This document shows positions 33,701 to 48,200 of a DNA stretch of 64,000 bases, in pieces. Numbering within the stretch: the stretch's first letter is position 1; each line of letters opens with the position of its first letter. The notes under the pieces are model-generated. The model ran no database searches and was not told the DNA's origin. It was given only the letters and a program-made list of their open reading frames with translations. The translations under genes were made by a program, and so were the position numbers. Source of the stretch: Distichodus sexfasciatus (lineage: Eukaryota > Chordata > Actinopteri > Characiformes > Distichodontidae); contig JAVGVS010000700.1 in assembly GCA_032718565.1 (NCBI GenBank), positions 62,001-126,000 of the forward strand, given 5' to 3'.

Positions 33701-36179
33701 CATAAAGGCATAAGTGCTTTACACTGCAGACCCTGCAAAAGATGCAGCAGCATTACTGAGCATGAATTAGACATTAAAGTTCACCTCTGCAGTGGCACTG
33801 CCCTCTTAAAGGGAAATGCAGAACAGTTTTTGAGTAACTGTATTGGGCATTTGAAAAAAATCTGGCTACTTATATTTTGTCCTGTCTTCAGTTTATGCTG
33901 GTCTTTAAGAATCTGATGGATTCTGGACCAACTTCAGCTTGAGTTTCATCAAATTAGCAGTACCCAACAATGTTTGTTTTTGAGGCAGAACATAATCCTT
34001 TTTGTAAAGAGACAGTAAAATACTGTTAATGATGTTTTTCTGCCTCTAAAAGAGGTAAACAAATGACTGCTACACTATACCCTGTAACACATTTTTCTTC
34101 AGACTGAGTGTGTTATTGTGTTATTATATTGATATTAGTCAAGAAATCACTTCTTTTCAGAATCCACATAGAATGCACATAAGCACTAGGACGGATGCAT
34201 GCAGAATGACTTGCTTTCGCTATATTTTCAAGCACACACGTACAAACACATGCACAAATACACACACAGTTGCCCACCATATCTAGCTTCCTCTCTGCAC
34301 TTTGTGTTTTCATTTCCACTTTCTATGTCTGACAAGCACACACACACACACACACAATAGCTACAGTATGTTTTCCCACTCTGCCTAACCATTGCAATAG
34401 GTCATTAAAATAACACAGATAACACACAAACAGGTCATGGACAAATATAACTCTGTGGGTGTAAGGGTGTATGCAAACACACACAGTTCCATCCTACATC
34501 TTACAACCAACTAAGCCACTTGGAATCCAACCAGAACTAATACAGCAGAATTTTCCCATTACCTGTTTGTTATTCTGTAACCGTAAACTGAGTGAAGAAT
34601 GTTGGTGTCTTTAGAAGTTTATTGGCAAAATTACTGGCATCATTCAATTAAAAAAGGACAGATTGGTCCATCTGTGGCCATTTTATTAGGTTACACAAGC
34701 ATAATGGCACATAATCATATTTTTCAGGAGATGGGTCCCTCTTATTTCACAATTTTGTCAAAGTCCTAGTTGCTACATTACTACATGATCTGTTTTTGCT
34801 TTTGTGTGTGTATGTGTGCATGTAAGTCTGATGGTGTTGCAAAGTTTCTATAATAGACTTGGTTCCTGTCTATTAGTCCGCTGTCAATTTCCGGCAGCAC
34901 ACGAAAAACAGCATTCTGCAGACAACAATGTCCAAGCCTTACATTTCATAACTGAACACGTTCCACCTGAAGTGACGCCTTTGGCCAAAGTGTCTCTTTA
35001 GGAAGAGCTGTGCCTTAAACACATCCTCTCTTCTCATGTAGAACTATTGCATCAACATTGGAACTGATAAAAGCTGAGGATAACTTTTCTACTTTCATAT
35101 TCATTCAGTTTTTCAGATTTGCCAGGTCACTGGACAGCACTCTCGTTTGGCATTCTTAATTACTGTAAGTTTTTTTCCAGTGGAAAACCGTTTGTGTGAG
35201 GCTTGGCAGGTTTTGCATGCATCTGTGTGTGTTGAAGTCTGCGAAGGAGGAAAGAGGGGACGGAGAGAGGAAGAGAAAGCAGTACAGTGGGAGGGATGGT
35301 GTAAATGTATGCCAGACTGAAGCCCCCAGACGCCTTGCGGCTTTCGATGGAGCCAATTAACACTCTCGCAGCGATTGCACGTCTGCTCTCTTTCATTCTT
35401 TCACAACGTAAATGCATGCAGGCACACACACACACGCACACACACCAGCCTATATATACACCTACCTGAACGTACAGAAGGCTTTGTAATATAATATGTT
35501 TTGTGGGAAGGGCATAAATTTTTCCCTTCTACAATGGATGAAATATTTATTGCCCCAGATTCAACATTACATGTCATAGTTTCGGTACAAACACCGAGTG
35601 CAGAAATGCACACGTTATACTCCTGTGACTTTGAGACACTTTATTAGCAGCAGCACGTTATCGTCCCTCAAGCTAACCATAATTCATCAATTGGCTATCG
35701 TCTAATTTTCATTTTCATTTCATGTTTATTCGAAGGTCCTTTCATTTATCTTGCTGTTGAGAGGATGGTTATATTAACTTATAAAACTGTCATCAAAGCC
35801 AAGGCAGTTTTCACCTTTAGCAAACAGGCTTGTGTGTATAGTCAGTCCTTTGGGACACTATATTTGGGATGTGCTTTCATTTCTCACAGCAGAATATTTG
35901 TTGGTGCTTTAAGAAAGTGTGTCCACAGACACCAATTATTCCTAAGTAGTGTTATAGGTTGATGAAAACACTGCGAGCTTGAGTGAAACCAGACAGTTCA
36001 GCGGCTGAGCAAAAGGCTACTGAAATCACAGAGGGCGCAGGTGCTGTAAAAGTGATATGAGGTGAGATACACTAGGAAGCAGCAGGAACGGCAAGTGTGT
36101 GTGTGCGAGTGTGCGTGTGAACGCATCAAGCAGGGAGCAGCAGGCCTAGAATGTAAATATCGCAGAGAGAGAGAGAGCG

Positions 36180-36217
<38 letters not shown>

Positions 36218-39200
36218 CTGATACTCTCATATTAATGCATTCAGCACTACCAGCCTTTAAAAGCCAGAGCTAACCCCCAGAGCCCAGAGTCTAAAAATAA
36301 GAGACAGAGGGATGGAAGGCAGAGAACGAGGGGAAGAGCGGTGGAGTGGCAAGAGGGTCTACCTCTTGACTTCAGAACGTTCAGTGGATGTAAACCATCT
36401 AGATTTTGACCCAGGCTTTTTAATTTCCTCATCCTTAGAGGAGCAGTTCAAGGAATTATTTGTTCATTGGAACGACTAAAGTGTTGAACACTAAAGCTGA
36501 GGCTGAAAAGTTTTGGCTCTCAAGTTCCAGACTCTAGTTATGTAATTGTGTCTCGAAATAACATATAACACACCGGCGCTGGCTAAATGAAAAAAATGCA
36601 CAGAACAACAGCTACAAGCACTGGCAGGAAAGCTTGGGGCAAACAGCAAAAATGTAAGAAAATAAGAACCCGGTGTACAGTAATGAGATGAAAATGAATT
36701 CATCCATGCCTTAGACGCAGAGAAACTGGACTAATTGGAGTGGTGTGGTGTGGTGTGTTTTGTGGAATCTATCATACACACCCCCCACAGTCTGGAAAAC
36801 ATGGGGGGAAACTGCCCCAATTTCCCTAAAATAAAACGCAAATAACTTCATTATAGAACTGAATACGATGGATGGAGTGCAGATGGAAAACTTATATAGC
36901 TGTGAGAAATAATAACACCTGATTACAGATATTTCCACATAGATTTGTTTTTTTTTAATGTTCCGGACCAACTTCAGTTTTGAATGTCGTGTCGTTTTCT
37001 GGAAAGAATCATATACCTCATTGCGAACACAGCACAGCACAGCACACAATGCACCACTATGAAATGGGATCTCTGCATTTGCCCCATCCTTGAAGGAGTA
37101 GTGGGCAGCTGACATGGGCAGCACCCGGAGAGCAGTGGTTGTGGACGGTACCTTGCACATGAGTACCTTAGTGGTACCTTTATCCGTTCAGGATTCAAAT
37201 CCACAAACTTCTGATCATTGCGTGAACTCCCTAAGCGTTACGCTACCTTTTCTAAACCAACCCTGTTAGCACTGGAGATGTCTAGTCCACAGGAGTCTTG
37301 AGTGACATTTTTAATGTATCAAAAAGAAACAAGGATCTAGATATCAGATTGGTCATACTTGGCCTCGTCATAGTTCACTACAGTTCCTTTCATACGATAA
37401 TGAAACTTGCTAAACAAAGGTACCCCTGCAGCAGTTCGTGGCATAATTGTTAAGGAGTTGCTCTGGTGATCAAAGGTTTGCTGTTTAAAGTCCCAGACCG
37501 GAAAAGGTACCACTGAGGTACTCATGAGCAAGGTGCCAGAGCTGCCCACTCTTCCACCAAGGATGGGCCAAATGCAGAGATCACATTTTGTTGTGGTGCA
37601 CTGTGTTGTGCTGTGCTGTGGTGTGTTCAGTCACTTAAAGATTTTAGATATAGTACACTTGGCAACTTACTTTAGGCTTCATAGTCCACCACAAGAACCT
37701 GTTATACTTGTAGACGCCAATCAACAGCTGCTAGATAATTAAGTCGCCTCCTTTTCCAAACACTATGATCATTACTCACAAAATCAGGAAACCACATTTA
37801 AAAAGATACTTTAAACTAGGTGTGGAACATGGTGGTTGTGAGTAGGATGGATGGAGATGAAGACAAGAAGAATAAGCGCCAACATTGGCCAAGTGTCAAC
37901 GTGATATTGCTCAAATAATTGAATGCAAACGTAACATCTACAGTTGTTTTCCGTCACATGCAAAGAGTTCACATTCTGTGGGAATGTTCTCGCGATATCT
38001 CCCATCACCCGATGTCGTCTAACAAACCAGGTGGACATTCGCTTGATTATGCGACCGGACTGAATGTTTAGTATGAAGCTTCCCTCATACTGCCTCGCCA
38101 CAATCCCAAATGGTGTGGTGTTAAACGCCATCTGTATTAGGAGCGTTTGTGATGTGCCATCTGGGTGTGATGGAGAACAGACTTGCTGCATTGGAACTTG
38201 CAATTAATTAAACATGACATGACATAAAACATGTCATTCTTCTTTAGTACACCACACGTGACGCTTTCTGTTATGATTGTGAAAGAAGTATTAAATACAA
38301 CAGTGGAAGTTTGACCTTTAAAAATACTTACTTGTGACTCTGCACGGCAAAACCAGTCGCTTGTCGCAAATTTTCAAAATTGAGTTATGTTTTCATGAAA
38401 GGGCATAAATCAACCTTCAAAACAATACCTATATCGAATGAATCGGACGACATATGACTGAGATATCAACATTCAAAGGAGTCGGGTTTCTCCTGTCACG
38501 CCAAGTGAGAAACGGAGAAATCTGCCTTTGAAGTTGACTATCGCCGTAGCACTCACAGACGCTCGGTGCGGTCGAGGCTACGTTTGCATTTACGGTAGCC
38601 TACGCTGTATTCACAGCCACACGGATAGCCTACCTGCGTTAGGTTAACTGAACTGGGGAGATGGAGATGGATTCAGGAGAAATATCTTCACGCTAGTCAA
38701 CCAGTGGATTTACCGTAAATATTGGAGTAGAGCGGTCAAAACAGAAACTTTTAACATTCTGCTGGAATTGAATTCCTCACCTCAAGAAAGTCACGTTTTT
38801 AGGATGGAAAAGGTACGTTTTTCAGCTAAATTTATTCACAACAGTACAATATAGACCTTCCACCGTTTCAAAAAACAAAAAATCCAAAATTTTACCCCAC
38901 GCAACATAAACAGTCGTTTTTCTTGGAAACCTCCGTTGCGACAAGTAACTAGTTTTGCCGTGCAGAGTCACAATTATGAAACAACTATCATGTGCTGTGC
39001 ACTGTAATAAAAGTGGCGTAGTTACACTCAATCTGGTCCTAACTGGGTTCAAAAAAGTTTGGAAATAGTATCAGCAGCCCAGCAGAAACGGATTACAGGG
39101 TGTAGGTGGGATCAACAAGAGACACCAGCCTATGGACTGTGTAGATCCCAAAGCCCCAGTGCAGTTATGGGGACACTGCTATAATACAGGTTCTGTTCTT

Positions 39201-42200
39201 TGGATGAGACATAAAACGGAGGCCATAAAATGTCTCTGGTCATCTTTCTAAAGGAGGCAGGGTGGAACCTTAATGTCCTGCTAAAATACCCTGCCATAAC
39301 CATTTATAATCTGGTTTCCTGTTCACCCTGTCACTAATTGGTGAAGTCTCTCCTACCTTCTTAGCACCTTAGCTAATGTGTAGTGAGTAGATCGAGCACA
39401 AACGGGTTTATAACGTGTAATTAGAACTCAAACCTGTTTATTATACCTGAAACGCTTCCTCCCTGTCACCAAACTACCTTAAGACTTGTAGGTTTATATG
39501 TCCATTTTGTAACACATGGCACACTGTATAGGTAATTATTTTTTTTAGCTGCACATTTGTATCTTGATCTGCGCATTTGTTTTGGTTAAAATGGCTCCAT
39601 TTTGACTTTCTAATGTGACTTGAGTGTGTAAAAAGGCAAAATACAAATGTAGCATTCAGTGGTCAGAGGTTTGGGTTTGTTCTAGAACAAATTGTGCTGC
39701 ATATGTGATGCTGCATAAGAGTCACTGAAAGCTTAATAAGAAAACCTACCTTACAGATTTACATTTAGGGGCAAAATCAGAGACTGTAACCCATCTATAG
39801 CCTTGAAAACATTCGTAAGTCAGCGTCTGCCTTATTTTATCCCATTGCAACAAATTTTGGGAAATGTCAAAAACGGTCACTAAGCTCTGAAAAAGCTTTT
39901 ACAGGTTTATATGTGACACCTTAGTTCTGAAAGCTATAGTGCTACAGGCATTAACACCCACTCAGACACATTAATAAAGATCTGCTAAAAAAGGTGAACA
40001 GTTTGTGACTCGTGAAAGACAGGCTAGGAAGTGTCCTTCAGACAGTGAAAAGTCAGACTGACAGAAGTTCCCTGTGAGATTATACTGAAGGTAACTTTGC
40101 TAACTTTGCTAATGGCAATGATTGCGCTGAGCTTCATTTGAAGCGTTAAACCCTCCTTGTGGTTCAGGTAGAGTTCCACCTTTATAAGTATTCAGTTTCA
40201 CAGAAGATGTAACCAACCCCCTCATTTTTGTGCAGTCTCAGTGGCTTATAGTATTGATCTGGTTGGGGTTTTGTTTCTCAGTCTCTGAAACTGCATGGCT
40301 TCTAAATAAAAGCAGAGTAATGTGGTTAGTAACACAGAGGCTCTGTAATGACAGATTCCCTAATTCTCGAGTGCTGATTAAAGTTTGGGTGTATGTGAGT
40401 GTGTGAGACAGAGAAAGAGAGAGCAATAGATATTCGGTTAGGAGCCTTTAATGTGCCTTCGCTCTCTGTGTGCTTAAGAACGGGCTCAAGTTCTTTTAGG
40501 AGTTGTGTGTGAGCTTGTGGGTGTGTGAGTGTTTAAGCATAGGCTAAAGACCATTATGTAAATAAAAGTATCGGCTACAGATATGTATGAATGTGCTTTC
40601 TTAAAACTTTCATGTATTCGTAATGTGGGTATGTTTGTCATCTTTAAGATGAGACAGCGCTTAACCTCTTTCTGACTCAGGGAGCAAGCGTGTGAGGACA
40701 TCCTTTATATTCGATTTTTCACGGTTCATATTGAAATACTTTCAAAAGTGCATCTTAGTAGTGACTCTGTCGACACACAATACAAACACACATTTGCTAA
40801 ACACGTTTTCCAGGAAAATGAACTGTACAGACTACACCAATGGCAGATTAAATGGAAACAAAGATGTTATGTTTCTGTAGAAATACATACTTGTATTGAT
40901 TTGATGGTCATGGGTGGCAGCATCTGGAGGGCAAGGGCATTTGGGGGTCACTGCGGGTTCAGTAGCTGGCCACATGCCAAGATGAAGAGGCTACAGAGGC
41001 CATCTGAAGCTCTGATTTGGACACCTCTGTTCTGGAGTCTATTACCGACATACTCAGCGGAGACATGCGGCTATCGGTGTCCGTAACTGCAGCCATTTCT
41101 TTTAGCTGCCGCACTCCAAAGATGCCTTTGATTTGAAAGTCTTGAGACAAAACCCTGACAGCTCCGTACCGCTATTCTTGAAAGTTCTTGAAATCCCCCT
41201 TGTAAAATGAGGACTCTAGATGAAAATCTTGGATCAGCTCAGACAGTTTATTATATGACGCACATTTTGTGATTATTGATATTTTCCGCTGGTTAATGTG
41301 GTCAAGAGCTTAAAACACATCTTTAGCTAAATCCCTATGGGACCCTCATCATCATCATGGTTATCATCATGTTAATCATATGCTTACTAAAAATATTTTT
41401 TATTGGTCAAAAAGTTTTGGTGAACAAAGGCTCCAGAGCATAGCGCAAGATCCAAATTTGACCAATGACACGACAAGGGGAAAGACAGAATTCATTTAAA
41501 GCTGTGTTAAGAAGACATGTTCTATCTAGTACAGCTGGAGAAAGAGGCTAAAAAGAAAAGAACAAGAGGAAAAAGTTTAGAGAAAGAAAAGTCAAAAGTA
41601 GGCCATATGCGAGTGAATCTGGTCAGAAGCTGAAATCATAGTGTAGCTTGTCTGCAGTGTTGGTTTAACAGTGAAAGTGAGTGATTGTTGTGTCATCTTA
41701 TATGTTGGCACCTTTACCGCTATACTATATATCATCATCATCATCATCATCATCAGAACCGCTTAATCCCTATTAAGGTCACAGGGACCGGAGCCTATCC
41801 TGAAACTACAGGCGCGAGGCAGGAATCAACCCTGGGCGGGCGCCAACACACTGCAAGGCGCGCACACACACACAATCACACCTTGAGGGGCCAATTTTGA
41901 TTCGCCAGTCAACCTATAGTGCATGCTTTTGGACTGCGGGAGGAAACCGGGAGAGCATGCAAACTCCACACAGAAAGGCCCTACAGCCGACCCAGGGATC
42001 GAACCCAGGACATTTTCGCACTACTACACTGTATATGCCATAAACGCCAAGACTATTTTAGTTCTTGCTCAAGCAGTGACACAGAATTGGTCAGTTTAGG
42101 GTCGTACAAAGTCCAAATGAACCTGGAGAAGAGGTTTTATGTTTAATGTTTCAATTTAATTAAATTCACATGAACTGGACACTTAAATGCAGGGAGTTTA

Positions 42201-45200
42201 TTGCTTTGCAAAACTACAGGGCTGAAGCCAGACTAAGTTATGAATTAAATCCTGTAAAAGCCAAGTTTAAAGCCACAGGACATGATTAAGATGAAGTATA
42301 TAGTGTTTGTGGTAACAAAAAATTGTTTACAGTGTAGCTTACAGTGGACAAACCATGTATCTTTCATTTTATAATTCTGTTATTAATTCTGTCTAAATAT
42401 TGATTTATCTGATTTATCAGCAGTTAGCTCGAAATGGCCTAATCTGGCCCCAGCAGGGAGAACAGGTCTATTTGTCTTATCCACAAAAGACAACTTTCTA
42501 TGATCATGTAACAGCTAAATTACATCACTAAAAATACAAATTAAAAAGCTAACCTACTTAGATGACACCTTTTCATTTGTCTCTCTTCCAGCTGTTTCCG
42601 TTATGAGGAGCAGTGCCTCAGCCTTTGGCTTCGCAGTAAGTAGCTACGCTCTGCATCCGTTACTGAAAAGTTTATGTTGAGTTATCAACGGGAACTGACA
42701 CTTTCCTGTTTGTTTGTGTTACAGTTCGATGCCACTCTGGACGTGCTGTCATCCATCATCGTGCTGTGGCGTTACAGCAACGCAGCAGCCGTGCACTCAG
42801 CCCACCGAGAGTACATGTGAGTTCAACTACCACCAACATTTGCCACTTAATAGGATTAATAACTAACGGGAAGAAAATAACACCAGCTAATTCCAGTGGT
42901 ACACTAACTTGGCATTCCAAACATGACATACTAAAGATCTCATTTGCTGACATGAGTGTTTGCAGTTGTCTTTTATCAGTGTGTGTTAAAGCAGTGCGAT
43001 AAAGTTCGATTCAGCCCAAGGTCAAATCACTTCTGGTTCGCTTATCTTATCTTCATATTACATTCAAATCTGTTGTTTAAATGGTAATGGAAGGTGAAAG
43101 AGTTGTATGGCACTAACAAAGGCTTATATAAAGCTTTTAACTTTCATTACAAGAATGTTTAGATGACGTTGCAGTGTTCTGTGGTAACAGTAGCATGAGG
43201 TTAATTAGCTTTAATCTGCACGAGTAAAGTGAGCGATTATTTGTCATTGTGAACACACCACAGCACAGCACACAGAGCACCACAACAAAATGTGACCTCT
43301 GCATTTGACCCATCCGTAAAGGAGCTAACATGAGCAGTGCCCGGAGAGTAGTGCCTGGGGATGGCACCTTGCTCGGGTGTACCTCAGTGGTACCTTTACT
43401 GGTCCGGCACTCGAACTGGCGACCTTCTGATCACAGGGCGAACTGACACTTTAATTCTAGCGTTACTTTTTTTGAAGCTGGAAAAATTTATGGTACCAAT
43501 ATTTTTCAGTAATGTTAGTGCTGTGGATTTGACGATATTGTATCTTTTCTGAGACCGGCTGAACTGAGCCATTTCGCACAGTTTTTGCTGCCTTAGTTTC
43601 ATACAAAATAAAAGTCTTCAGGCATTTAGGGCAGTTTAGATCTCTCATCTGCTAAAAGTTGGCAGCTGTTACCCCAGTTAAGAAATAATTCAGAACAGCC
43701 TTTTGTGCTGAGAGTCACCTGCATTGAAATGTAATTGTTAAATCTGGACACATTGTCTTGGCTGGAGAGGAAAAGCATCACATTTGGCCGTGCCAATGAA
43801 ACAATTCCTTTAAAACTGCACAACGTGTTCTGTACAGTGGGGTTCAAATGAATGGAGTGGTGAGAAGGAAAATAAGGTAATTGGAGCAGTACGAAATGGG
43901 TCCTGTGACTGCAGGTACTTGGTGTACTGGGTGTACTTCTGCATTCATGCCATTTGCAAACACTTACACAAATGGCCTTTCTCTACTGGTACTTAAACCA
44001 GTTTTGCTAAGTTTATTCAAAACTTCTAGGGTTAGAAGTGATCCACTCTCCTCTTCCAATGTGATCTATGAAAGTTGGTCCTATTTATTCTACAACCAGT
44101 GAAAGTGAGTGATCATTTGTCATTGTGAACACACCACAGCACAGCAGACAGTGCGCCACAACCAAATGTGACCTCTGCATTTAACCCATCCGTGAAGGAG
44201 CAGTGGGCAGCTAACAAGCACCCAGGGAGCAGTGCTTGGGGACGGTACCTTGCTCATGAGTACCTCGGTGGTAACTTTACCGGCCTGGGATTTGAACCTG
44301 CGAACTTCTGATCACAGGGCGAACACCCAACCGTTACGCCACCAACTGTCCTGAGTGCAATAGTTTTCCAGTCCATGGTTTGGTTCATACCTCATTTTTT
44401 TGTGATGCGACTGTCATGTGGAATGCCATCATCGCACAAATGTAGTTCTCTTCCAGAAATGAGTCAAAAATGAGTTATAAGCCAAAACGAGTCCAAATTG
44501 GCTCAAAAATGGTCAAAACCTTAGTATTTCTTCATTTTTAATTAATCAGAGTTTTCCATTGTGTAATGTTAGAGAGTAAAAAATAAATATAGAAAAATGA
44601 ATTATTTATCAAATAATTTTATTCTATATCCAGATGAATTCCAAATGGATAAAGAGGTGTTTCTGTAAATAATAAAAACTCTGCAAGCCAATAAAAGAAT
44701 GAAGAAGAAGAATACTATTTCTAGTAGTTATATCTACAGTTTCAGCACTTTTATACTACATAAAGCTAAACCGAGAAAAATTCTACTGGCGCAAGTTAGT
44801 TTTCATCAGAAATGGACTGATTTCAAGACCACGTCAGCACATCAAACTATGACAAATCTGAGTAATGCCGGACGTCCTGAACACAACACCATAAGGCATG
44901 TATGGCTAACATCTACACACACACAATGATAAGCCTAAAATTCCCCAAATTTTCTCAGGATTATACAGATGAATGATCCCAGTCTCTTCCATACTGTACG
45001 ACATACAACGTTTTTATGAAACCCCCATAAGGAAACCCCAAACCTAGTTACGCAATAGCTCAGCTTTAGAGATTTATTACTCACTTATTATATTTAAAGC
45101 TGATCTCTCTCTTCCTACTAGTTTTATCTGCATCTCATCCCCAGTAAAAATATATATGGACGCTGCCACTGTAAACAAAACCCAATGCAGATGATGTGAG

Positions 45201-48200
45201 ACAGAGCATCTTCCTCAACATCATCAACACTCACGGCTCTGTACTCGATTAAATACACGCTCATGGGTCATCGGTGTAAATAAAGAATCCGCTTTACGTA
45301 ACATAAGATTTATGAGGAGTATCACGGTTTCGCCTTCTTTAACCGCGATTTGAGACTTGGACGTTAGTACTGCGTTTTTTCATTTCTTGGTTTTTAGAAC
45401 TGTTAAACTCTGTAATACACATGCATTAAGCCGACTGTTAAACCTTTTTTCTGCTAAGAGACTGCCAGTCCAGTTTCTTATTTCGCTGAACGAGGCAGCC
45501 ACGGTGCCGTGGAATGGAGCCAGGAGAATGGTCTCGTGAGACTCGGATGCAGAAGCTCGAACCCAGCCTTGGGTTTAGAGAGGTTCCGTCTCCACGCGAC
45601 GTTCCGTCCAAGCGTCTGATATCGGCACCGGGAGGGAGAATGGAGATGGCAAAAGGTCAGGAAAGCTTTGTGTTCTGTGTGAAAGACAGACACAGAAGAC
45701 AAGAAGAGATAGGGAAAGGGAGAAGAGGAAAGAGAGAGGGAAGCAGAGATAGGTGTGCCAGAAGGCCGAATGGATCTTGTGCACTGCACAAAAGCTTAGG
45801 TTCCAGTGTTGTTGCGAGTTACAGTCTCTGGAGGAGTGTGTTGTGATGCAGATAGTTGTGAGGATGGATGACATCAGTTGGAGGAGGAGGAGGAGGAAGG
45901 GGGAGTGAAGGAAGACAGACAGACGAAGACATACACAGACAAGCAGGTACCACGTGAGAACGAAAGAGTAGCAGAGAGTGCCTGTGAGAAGATGGGGAAG
46001 GGCGGGAGGTAGCAAGGGAGAGGCTCAGAGAAAAAAACAAAAAAAAAACAAAGAAAGAGAGATGAGACAGGTAAGGTTGAGAGGGTGGTTAGTGTTTGAC
46101 AAAGAGAGGCACTGAGGTAAGAGCTGCTTTACGGGGCAGAGCTGATTTGTGGAAGCAGAGCTGAGCATTCTTCAGCCTGGCCTGCCTCTGGTTATATCTC
46201 CCCCTTTAGCAACACCGCTGCCAGGAAGCATTCAGCTCGAGCTTCGGTTCCAGCCATCAAAGCGCCAGGAGAGTCAACGAGGGCAGAACAAGAAACAGAC
46301 AGATGGGCCGAGAGAGAGAGAGAGAGAGAGGGGGAGAGCGAGAGAAACCTGGCTGTCTGAATGGCACATAGGAGCTCTGTGAGTATCTGCAGCTCGTTTA
46401 AGCAGCCTCTAATGAGAGGAGCAAGTTGCCCATGTCACTCGCTTCGTTAGCCATCAGATCCAGTACCCAACCACCCACCCACACACACATACATACATAC
46501 ACACACACACAAACTCAGAGCAGAATGAAGGAGAGCAAAGGGAAGACAGCAGGAAATGGGGGAGACAAACAGAGTAAAAAAGAAAGAGAGACTAAGGCAG
46601 TAAGGATGAGTTGGATGCAGGGAGGGGAACGAGGCAGTGAGGAGGCAGTAATATCACTACGTTAAACTAATACTTGGAGACGCTCTGTTAATCAGTGGAG
46701 TCACGTGACAGTTGCTCATTAGTCAACGTGATCAATTACTGGAAGCACTGACTGGTCAGAAGGCAAAGAAAGTAAATTAATTACAAGGCTTGTGGTTGAA
46801 AGAGGAGCTGCTTTATACTTTGGCGTTGAGACATACTTGTTGTCTACCACATTCACTGCGCTAATTGGTCCTGTCACCAGCACGTCCAGAAGCATTTTCA
46901 TTTCTGTCGACCAGTGGTCATGGTTTGTCACGCCAGCTCTAATTACACCAGCATGGCTAACAGAATTAGAATGGTACATCAATCTCTGCCAGCACCTTTA
47001 TCAGTAACTGTGAAAGATCATATTTAAAAAAGAGATATTAAAAAAAGATTTAATTGCTGACTTAGTTGAAATGTTTGACTGGTGAGAGACCTACTTGATA
47101 TTAAAACTGACCAATGGGGAAGATGGTGACATGGTATTTGTGTTTGTAGACAATGGGGGGATTACACAGCCTAAATCCATAAACCAATGCACTGATATCA
47201 GCAGATGTGAGCTATTTGCACATTCATTGGTATTAGGGAGGCACGATATGGGAATTATCGGCCAATGCCGATATCTTTATGCTTACATCTGCCAATACAC
47301 ATGCTGATAAATGAGAAGGCAGAGCGAGCGCCAAAGCAGAGCGGTGTGAGGGCGGAGGATTTCGAGCGTAGTGCACAACATTTTTAAAAAAAAGGCACTT
47401 CCTGCCCTATCTGGTGTATTCAGGGCTGGTAAAGTTACCACTGAGGTGCTCATGAGCAAGGTACCATCCCCAAGCACTGCTCCCCGGGTGCTGCCCTTGT
47501 TAGCTGCCCACTGCTCCTTCACGGATGGGTTAAAAGCAGAGGTGACATTTGGTTGTGGTGCACTGTGTGCTGTGCTGTGGTGTGTTCACAATGACAAATA
47601 ATCACTCACTTTCAAGTCAAATAGGGCGCGTGTGACACTCCATGTGCACTACCTAGTGCGTAGAGAGCCGTTCAGCTACACCCCTGGCTATTTCCTGAGA
47701 CACATACAACCCCATAGAAAAGTATGATAAGAGCGCCTTACCTACCATACTATTAAGTGTGGCAGTACACGGCCCATGTGCTAAGTGAGGCAAACGCACG
47801 ATTTAGCTTAAAAAAAAATCCTGTTTGCAGGCAGAGTTGAGCGTGTAAAGACAAGAAATTTTGCTTCTGAATGTTTCACTGTGTGCTCAAAACTTTAGCA
47901 CAAAATAACGCTATACATTTTAAAACAGAAGGCGTGGGTCGTATAAAATCCCACCTCGGACTTGGGGCATGCCTGGCACAAGCGCTACCTTGCTGACATT
48001 ATAAAATATCGGATGGAAAATATCGGACAAATCTAAGCATTAGTCCGATGACTTAACAAAAAGAAATTATCGTCCGATTCCGATATGATTCCAATATTAT
48101 CGTGCATCTGTAAGAGATAAATATAAGAAATGGAGTGATGAAACGGAGCACATTGTTATGCTACCTTTAGCTTTTTTGTATATTAGTGAAAACTAACACA

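Larger units (their letters stand above)
31132..42591 (+). other. tmem163 intron 2
   Basis: 11.5 kb. Besides the repeats listed separately it holds unique DNA with TAATTA-type motifs (for example about 35,140-36,000), a (CA)n run at about 34,338-34,356, and a minus-strand open frame at 38,203-37,811 of 130 codons that I do not recognise. Confidence 0.6.

Noticed and set aside
45514..46382. GA-rich open frames
   Set aside because: Purine-rich simple sequence gives long Arg/Glu/Lys or Ser/Leu frames on both strands; no gene evidence.
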